A stretch of DNA of 17,846 nucleotides from an uncultured Gemmatimonadales bacterium. GTDB lineage: Bacteria; Gemmatimonadota; Gemmatimonadetes; Longimicrobiales; Gaopeijiaceae. A model generated the notes under the pieces. That model saw nothing but the letters and a program-made list of their open reading frames with translations. It did not search any database and was not told where the DNA came from. The stretch covers positions 1-17,846 of the forward strand of contig CALJLC010000167.1 in NCBI GenBank assembly GCA_937982605.1, written 5' to 3'. A program made the position numbers and the translations under genes. Positions 14,605 to 17,846 of the stretch are shown one piece after another; the stretch's first letter is position 1, and each line of letters starts with the position of its first letter.

Positions 14605-15707
14605 GGCGGCGGGTTCATCTCCAGCCCGGTCAGCTCCAGCTCGATGTAGCCCCAGGGCGCTCCGCCTCCGGGGTGCCACACGCCGGTCCCGACCGTCGGG
14701 GCCCGCCGCCCCCCGAAGTCGCGATGGGTCGAGATCGGCGTCGACCAGCGGACCGGGGTGAGGGTGGCGCCGTCGGCGGACGCCATGAGGCGGTCGTCCG
14801 AGACGAAGTCGACGAGGTCCCCGGCTTCGTCGAAGAAGAGGTCGGCGGAGACGGTGTGCGCGCCCACGGTCAGGGCTACGCGCGCCGTCCGATCGTCGAC
14901 GTGCTCCCAGCGGGCGCCGGCGTCCAGGAGCGCTCCCGGGGCCAGGAGGGCGAGGTCGTTCAGCAGCGTGACCGTCTCGGCCCGGGTCAGCTCGGGCCCC
15001 GACGCGCGGACCATCGGTACGAGCGAGACCAGCCGCACGGTCATCGTCGCCGCGCCGTCGCGATACGCGTGGAAGACGTCGACGGGTAGCCCGCCCCGCC
15101 TGGCGTCCATGAAGAAGGAACGCGCCGGCGGGTCGACGACGTTGACCTGCTCGGCGGTGAAGGTCATCCAAGGCTCCTCGGGGCCGCCCCGGATCCGGCC
15201 CCGCCACGTGGCGCGGAAGCTCCCGACGCGGGGCGCGCCGACGGCCCCGGCCCGACGGAGGAACCTCCGCACCGGCGCGGGGAGCGGCTCGAGCTCCGCC
15301 TCGGTCACCACCCCCGACGGAACGACCGGTCCCGCCGTCTCGCGGACGCTTCGCTCCCACGCCGCCCGCAGGCTCCACGGACCGTGCGCGGCGAAGGCGT
15401 GGACGGCCAGCACGAGGATCAGGACGTTCGGCACGGTTCCGAAGCGCGAGTCGGCCCAGGTCGAGACCACCATCGCCTGGGAAAGGAGCAGGGCGGGGAG
15501 GGCGAGAGCCCACCACCAGCGCGGCGCCGCCACCGCGAGGACCGCGGTCACGATCAGCGCCGTGCCGGCGATGCCCCAGAGGATTCCTGCTCGCGGCGAG
15601 ATGTCCTGGGTCAGCTCCGGGAGCTCGGCCAACCCCAGGCCCCGCGCGAGGCCGAGGAAGTGGATCAGGCCGTGGGCGAGGAGAAGGACGAAGAGCGCGG
15701 TGCGCAT
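14598..15707 (-). CDS. DUF6544-like membrane protein of unknown function
   Basis: The 369-residue product has four predicted membrane helices near its N-terminus (about residues 3-23, 40-60, 62-80 and 88-106). The first contains the motif LLAHGLIHFLGLARG. A soluble domain of about 240 residues follows, with PAPVRRFLRRAG, FRATWRGRIRGG, FMDARRGGLPVDVFHAY and FFDEAGDLVDFVSDDR. This arrangement and these motifs resemble the DUF6544 family, assigned from memory; no biochemical role is known to me. The start at 15707 is chosen because the first helix begins right there; the ribosome site is weak. The frame extends much further upstream across marR, but that is a shadow. The gene is divergent from marR and may share its control region. 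Its 3' end overlaps the dehydrogenase stop by 7 bp. Confidence 0.8.
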   Translation of the reverse strand: MRTALFVLLLAHGLIHFLGLARGLGLAELPELTQDISPRAGILWGIAGTALIVTAVLAVAAPRWWWALALPALLLSQAMVVSTWADSRFGTVPNVLILVLAVHAFAAHGPWSLRAAWERSVRETAGPVVPSGVVTEAELEPLPAPVRRFLRRAGAVGAPRVGSFRATWRGRIRGGPEEPWMTFTAEQVNVVDPPARSFFMDARRGGLPVDVFHAYRDGAATMTVRLVSLVPMVRASGPELTRAETVTLLNDLALLAPGALLDAGARWEHVDDRTARVALTVGAHTVSADLFFDEAGDLVDFVSDDRLMASADGATLTPVRWSTPISTHRDFGGRRAPTVGTGVWHPGGGAPWGYIELELTGLEMNPPPQ

Positions 15708-15843
15708 CGAGCTCGGGGTTCCAGCGCGTGGAGGATCCCGGGCGCGCCGTGGTGTTCGTCGCGAACCCGCTCGCACTCGGGGAGTCGGGCCGAGTGTAGT
15801 CGATCCCCCGTCTCGCGGCGAGGCGGCGGTGCGAGCGCGCCCC

Positions 15844-15872
15844 TTGCAATGTGTGTTGTAAACACATACATT
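15844..15872 (+). promoter_or_regulatory. Predicted marR promoter, possibly giving a leaderless transcript
   Basis: TTGCAA (15844-15849, four of six matches to the -35 consensus) is followed by exactly 17 bases and then TACATT (15867-15872, four of six matches to the -10 consensus). The marR ATG begins 7 nt after the -10 box, so transcription would start at or next to the A of ATG. No ribosome site lies before that ATG, which agrees with a leaderless mRNA. The element sits in a distinctly AT-richer patch of a GC-rich region. The rest of the 171-bp divergent gap (15708-15878) is GC-rich. On the minus strand it shows only a weak -10-like TACACT (complement of 15793-15798) for the DUF6544-like gene. 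Confidence 0.5.
15853..15865 (+). promoter_or_regulatory. Putative MarR operator in the marR promoter
   Basis: GTGTT-GTA-AACAC is a perfect 5+5 inverted repeat around three bases. A second, outer pair, CAATGT (15847-15852) and ACATTG (15868-15873), flanks it asymmetrically. It lies within the spacer between the predicted -35 and -10 boxes of marR, so a bound dimer would block RNA polymerase. The same site, reversed, recurs before the next gene. Palindromes of this size near the gene for a MarR protein are usually its own binding sites. Confidence 0.65.
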
Positions 15873-15878
15873 GCCGAC

Positions 15879-16382
15879 ATGGATCAGCAGACCCCTCGAG
15901 ACGGGCAGGGAGCAGGACCGGGCTCGCCGGGCCGGCGGGCCGCTCCCAGGACCCCCCGGCAGGAGGCGATGGTGGCGCTCCTGCGGGCGGCCGGGGTCGT
16001 TCAGCGGGCTCTGGACGAGGTCTGCACCGCCCACGGCGTCACGCACGACCAGTACAACGTCCTGCGCATCCTGCGCGGGGTGCATCCCGGGGGGCATCCG
16101 CGGTACGCGATCGCGGAGCGGCTCATCAGCCGGGCTCCGGACGTGACGCGGCTGCTGGGGCGGCTCGAGCGGGGCGGCCTGGTCGAGCGCCATCGCGCGG
16201 AGGAGGACCAGCGACTCTCGATCGCGTGCATCACCGACGAGGGCCTCGGTCTCGTGCAGGCGATCGACCCGGAGGTCCGCGAGGTGCACGAGCGGCTGGC
16301 CGCCGCGCTCGATCCCGAGCGGGCCGGGCAGCTCGCCGAGCTGTGCCGGACGATCGGAAGCACGGCCGCACTCGACGAGTGA
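15879..16382 (+). CDS. MarR-family transcriptional regulator
   Basis: MarR proteins are dimeric winged-helix regulators that usually repress their own gene and neighbours and release DNA on binding a small aromatic or other ligand. The 167-residue product starts with a Gly/Pro/Arg-rich tail of about 28 residues. Then come the dimerisation helix (ALLRAAGVVQRALDEVC), the sensor-helix segment HGVTHDQYNVLRILRG, the DNA-binding helices with ISRAPDVTRLLGRLERGGL (83 onward), and the wing VERHRAEEDQRLSIACIT. A C-terminal helix closes the dimer. ATG 15879 fits the domain start and the predicted promoter. No oxidation-sensing Cys arrangement is obvious. It is followed after 49 nt by the exported cyclase gene, with matching palindromes before each gene. 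Confidence 0.9.
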   Translation: MDQQTPRDGQGAGPGSPGRRAAPRTPRQEAMVALLRAAGVVQRALDEVCTAHGVTHDQYNVLRILRGVHPGGHPRYAIAERLISRAPDVTRLLGRLERGGLVERHRAEEDQRLSIACITDEGLGLVQAIDPEVREVHERLAAALDPERAGQLAELCRTIGSTAALDE

Positions 16383-16399
16383 TTCACTCGGTCAAGTGC

Positions 16400-16412
16400 G
16401 TGTTTACAACAC
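16400..16412 (+). promoter_or_regulatory. Second putative MarR operator, upstream of the cyclase gene
   Basis: GTGTT-TAC-AACAC is the exact reverse complement of the site in the marR promoter, and the identity extends to 16 bases (16400-16415). It lies in the 49-nt gap between marR and the cyclase, 8 bases before the ribosome site GGAGAA (16420-16425). A weak promoter can be proposed over it: TTCACT (16383-16388), 16 bases, TACAAC (16405-16410), with the -10 inside the palindrome. The site could block initiation there or act on read-through from marR. Confidence 0.6.
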
Positions 16413-16431
16413 ACAAAATGGAGAAGCGCAC

Positions 16432-17466
16432 ATGAGCACCACGATCCCCATGCACCGCGCCGTATTCGCCGTCACGGCGCTCGCCGGCCTGCTCGTCACC
16501 GCGCCCTCGTCGGCGCAGATGCCGCCGCCGGAGAGCGTCCGGACGGTGGGGGTGAGCCCGTGGGGGCAGGGCGACGAGCTCGGTCGCCTGAACCTCATGA
16601 CGCCGGAATCGCAGGCGGCGGTTCTGGCGCGGGTCGACGGCTCGCGGAGCTACGACCTCTCGGTCGAGTACTTCATCGGGATGCCGAGCTGGCAGGCGGC
16701 CGGCGACCCCCACTACCGGCTCTGGATGACGCACACGCCTCGGGGCACCGTAGTCGACGACCCGCTCGGCGTGGGGCGTGAGATGAACGAGCACGTCGGC
16801 TACACCGGGACTGCCGTCTCGATGTACACGCACACCGGGACGCACATCGACGCGCTGAGCCACTTCGGTCTGGACGGACGCATCTTCAACGGCTTCCACG
16901 CGGACGACCACCTCGGAGACCGCGGCTGGCGGGTGGCGAGCGCCTCGGCGATCCCGCCGATCGTGGCCCGCGGCGTGCTCATCGACGTCGCCGCCGCGCA
17001 CGGCGTCGACATGCTGCCGCCGGGGTACCGGATCGGTCGCGGCGACCTGATCCGAGCACTCGACGCCCAGGGCGTGTCCCTCGTCGAGGGCGACGTCGTG
17101 CTGATCCGCACCGGTCGGATGGCCGTCTTCGCCGACGCCGCTGCCTACATGGAAGAATCGCCCGGCATCGGAATGGAGGCGGCGCGCTTTCTCGTCGACG
17201 AGGCCGGGGCCATGATCATCGGCGCCGACAACCTGAGCCTCGAGGCCTTCCCCTCCGAGCTCGATGACGACTACGTGCCCGTGCATACCTACCTCCTCGG
17301 AGAACGAGGCGTCCCGATCCTGGAGCTCGTGAACCTGGAGGGTCTCTCACGCGATCGGGTGTGGGAGTTCGCCTTCGTGGGGGGCTCCCTCCGACTCCGC
17401 GGCGCCGACGCGGCCCCGATGCGTCCCATCGCCTTCCCCCTCCGCTCGCGGGCCGACGGCCGGTGA
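16432..17466 (+). CDS. Exported cyclase-family (kynurenine-formamidase-like) metal-dependent hydrolase
   Basis: The product belongs to the cyclase family that includes KynB-type arylformamidases and other metal-dependent amide or lactone hydrolases. Its 344 residues begin with a Sec signal peptide (MHRAVFAVTALAGLLVTAPSSAQ; likely cleavage after SSA, about residue 29). The mature enzyme would thus act outside the cytoplasm, unlike KynB. The family metal site is present: H134-T-G-T-H138-I-D140-x3-H144, followed by a second conserved part with GDVVLIRTGR and a C-terminal LEAFPSE segment. At about 315 mature residues it is longer than KynB (around 210) and fits the longer cyclase group. ATG 16432 is supported by GGAGAA six bases upstream. 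The substrate is unknown. It overlaps the next gene by 4 nt and is preceded by a MarR operator. Confidence 0.87.
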   Translation: MSTTIPMHRAVFAVTALAGLLVTAPSSAQMPPPESVRTVGVSPWGQGDELGRLNLMTPESQAAVLARVDGSRSYDLSVEYFIGMPSWQAAGDPHYRLWMTHTPRGTVVDDPLGVGREMNEHVGYTGTAVSMYTHTGTHIDALSHFGLDGRIFNGFHADDHLGDRGWRVASASAIPPIVARGVLIDVAAAHGVDMLPPGYRIGRGDLIRALDAQGVSLVEGDVVLIRTGRMAVFADAAAYMEESPGIGMEAARFLVDEAGAMIIGADNLSLEAFPSELDDDYVPVHTYLLGERGVPILELVNLEGLSRDRVWEFAFVGGSLRLRGADAAPMRPIAFPLRSRADGR

Positions 17467-17846
17467 GCTCGAGCGGGTGCTCGCTGCGGCGCTGGGCCAA
17501 GGCGGCGGGTGCCGGCTACCTGCTCATCATCGTCTTCGGCATCTACGCCGAGTTCTTCGTCCGGGCGAGCCTCCTGGCCCCCGGTGATCCGACGGCGACC
17601 GCCGCGGCGATCCGGGGTGCCGAGCTCCTCTACCGGAGTGCCCTGGCCAGCGAGTTCGGCATGCTCGTGGCGGACGTGGTGGTGGGCGTGGCGCTGTGGG
17701 TCCTCTTCCGCGGGGTGAGTGAGGGCCTCGCGATGTTGGCGGCGCTGCTGCGCGTCACCCACGCGGCGGTCGTGGGCGTGAACCTGTTGAACGTCTACGT
17801 GCCGCTCCTGCTTCTCGGTGGCGACGCGTACCCGGGGCTCGGGACG
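17463..17846 (+). CDS. DUF4386-like integral membrane protein (3' truncated)
   Basis: A GTG at 17463 overlaps the cyclase stop in GTGA and opens a frame that runs to the window edge, giving 128 residues. The visible part has a basic start (SLRRWAKAAGAGYLL), a first membrane helix ending in IYAEFFVRA, a loop with GDPTATAAAIRGAELLYRSAL, then helices around MLVADVVVGVALWVLFRGV and LAALLRVTHAAVVGVNLLNVY. This pattern, with GDPTAT and a following E-x3-R, is that of the DUF4386 family of multi-helix membrane proteins, whose function is not known. Tight coupling to the cyclase suggests they are made together under MarR control. The family is usually 210-240 residues, so about the last 100 are missing. 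Confidence 0.75.
   Translation, partial: MSSSGCSLRRWAKAAGAGYLLIIVFGIYAEFFVRASLLAPGDPTATAAAIRGAELLYRSALASEFGMLVADVVVGVALWVLFRGVSEGLAMLAALLRVTHAAVVGVNLLNVYVPLLLLGGDAYPGLGT

Noticed and set aside
13438..15867. 809-codon open frame on the minus strand spanning the dehydrogenase and the DUF6544-like gene
   Set aside because: It is in a different frame from the motif-bearing DUF6544-like protein and shows only biased composition.
15708..16289. N-terminal extension of the DUF6544-like gene across marR
   Set aside because: The frame stays open, but the extension lacks motifs, is antisense to marR, and the first membrane helix starts naturally at 15707.
16384..17286. 300-codon minus-strand frame opposite the cyclase
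   Set aside because: The + strand has a signal peptide and the metal-binding motif; the minus frame has only His/Arg/Val-rich composition.
1..17846. tRNA, rRNA, CRISPR array, insertion sequence or phage genes
   Set aside because: No cloverleaf-like stretch, regular spaced repeats, transposase or integrase motif was seen; most of the window is filled by recognised genes.

Overview
The window is a high-GC (visibly around 70% G+C), densely packed bacterial chromosome segment. It carries thirteen genes, of which the first and last are cut by the window edges. Gene content points to a Gram-negative-type bacterium with peptidoglycan: a division and cell-wall (dcw) cluster, a predicted lipoprotein murein hydrolase and a Sec-exported enzyme. 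The gene order, codon bias and the start of FtsZ suggest Gemmatimonadota or a similar high-GC phylum. That placement is an inference and no marker in the window proves it.

Region 1 (1-5656) is the distal half of a dcw cluster on the + strand: murG (5' truncated), murC, ftsQ, ftsA, ftsZ. murG/murC and murC/ftsQ overlap by a few bases, and ftsQ-ftsA and ftsA-ftsZ are separated by only 4 and 38 nt. Together they finish lipid II precursor synthesis and build the Z-ring with its membrane anchor. murB and ddl, often found between murC and ftsQ, are absent here.

Region 2 (5657-12091) continues on the same strand. It holds a GC-rich hairpin after ftsZ, a MepM/Csd3-type M23 murein endopeptidase, a large membrane-anchored von Willebrand A (vWA)-like protein of unknown role, ftsY (SRP receptor) and recG (branch-migration helicase). 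recG starts at a TTG that overlaps the ftsY stop.

Region 3 (12161-14604) has asnS (asparaginyl-tRNA synthetase), a GC-rich spacer with a short direct repeat and nested inverted repeats, and a D-2-hydroxyacid dehydrogenase with an apparently NADP-leaning Rossmann motif. The dehydrogenase ends in a 7-bp tail-to-tail overlap with a gene on the opposite strand.

Region 4 (14598-17846) is the accessory part and the most interesting. A DUF6544-like four-helix membrane protein points left. A MarR-family regulator, an exported cyclase/kynurenine-formamidase-like metal hydrolase and the start of a DUF4386-like membrane protein point right. A palindrome, GTGTT-N3-AACAC, lies in the spacer of a recognisable promoter directly at the marR start. 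The same site recurs in reverse orientation just upstream of the cyclase, with 16 identical bases. I read this as a self-regulated MarR module controlling the exported hydrolase and the membrane protein. Its ligand and substrate cannot be told from sequence. No tRNA, rRNA, CRISPR array, transposase or prophage gene was seen.
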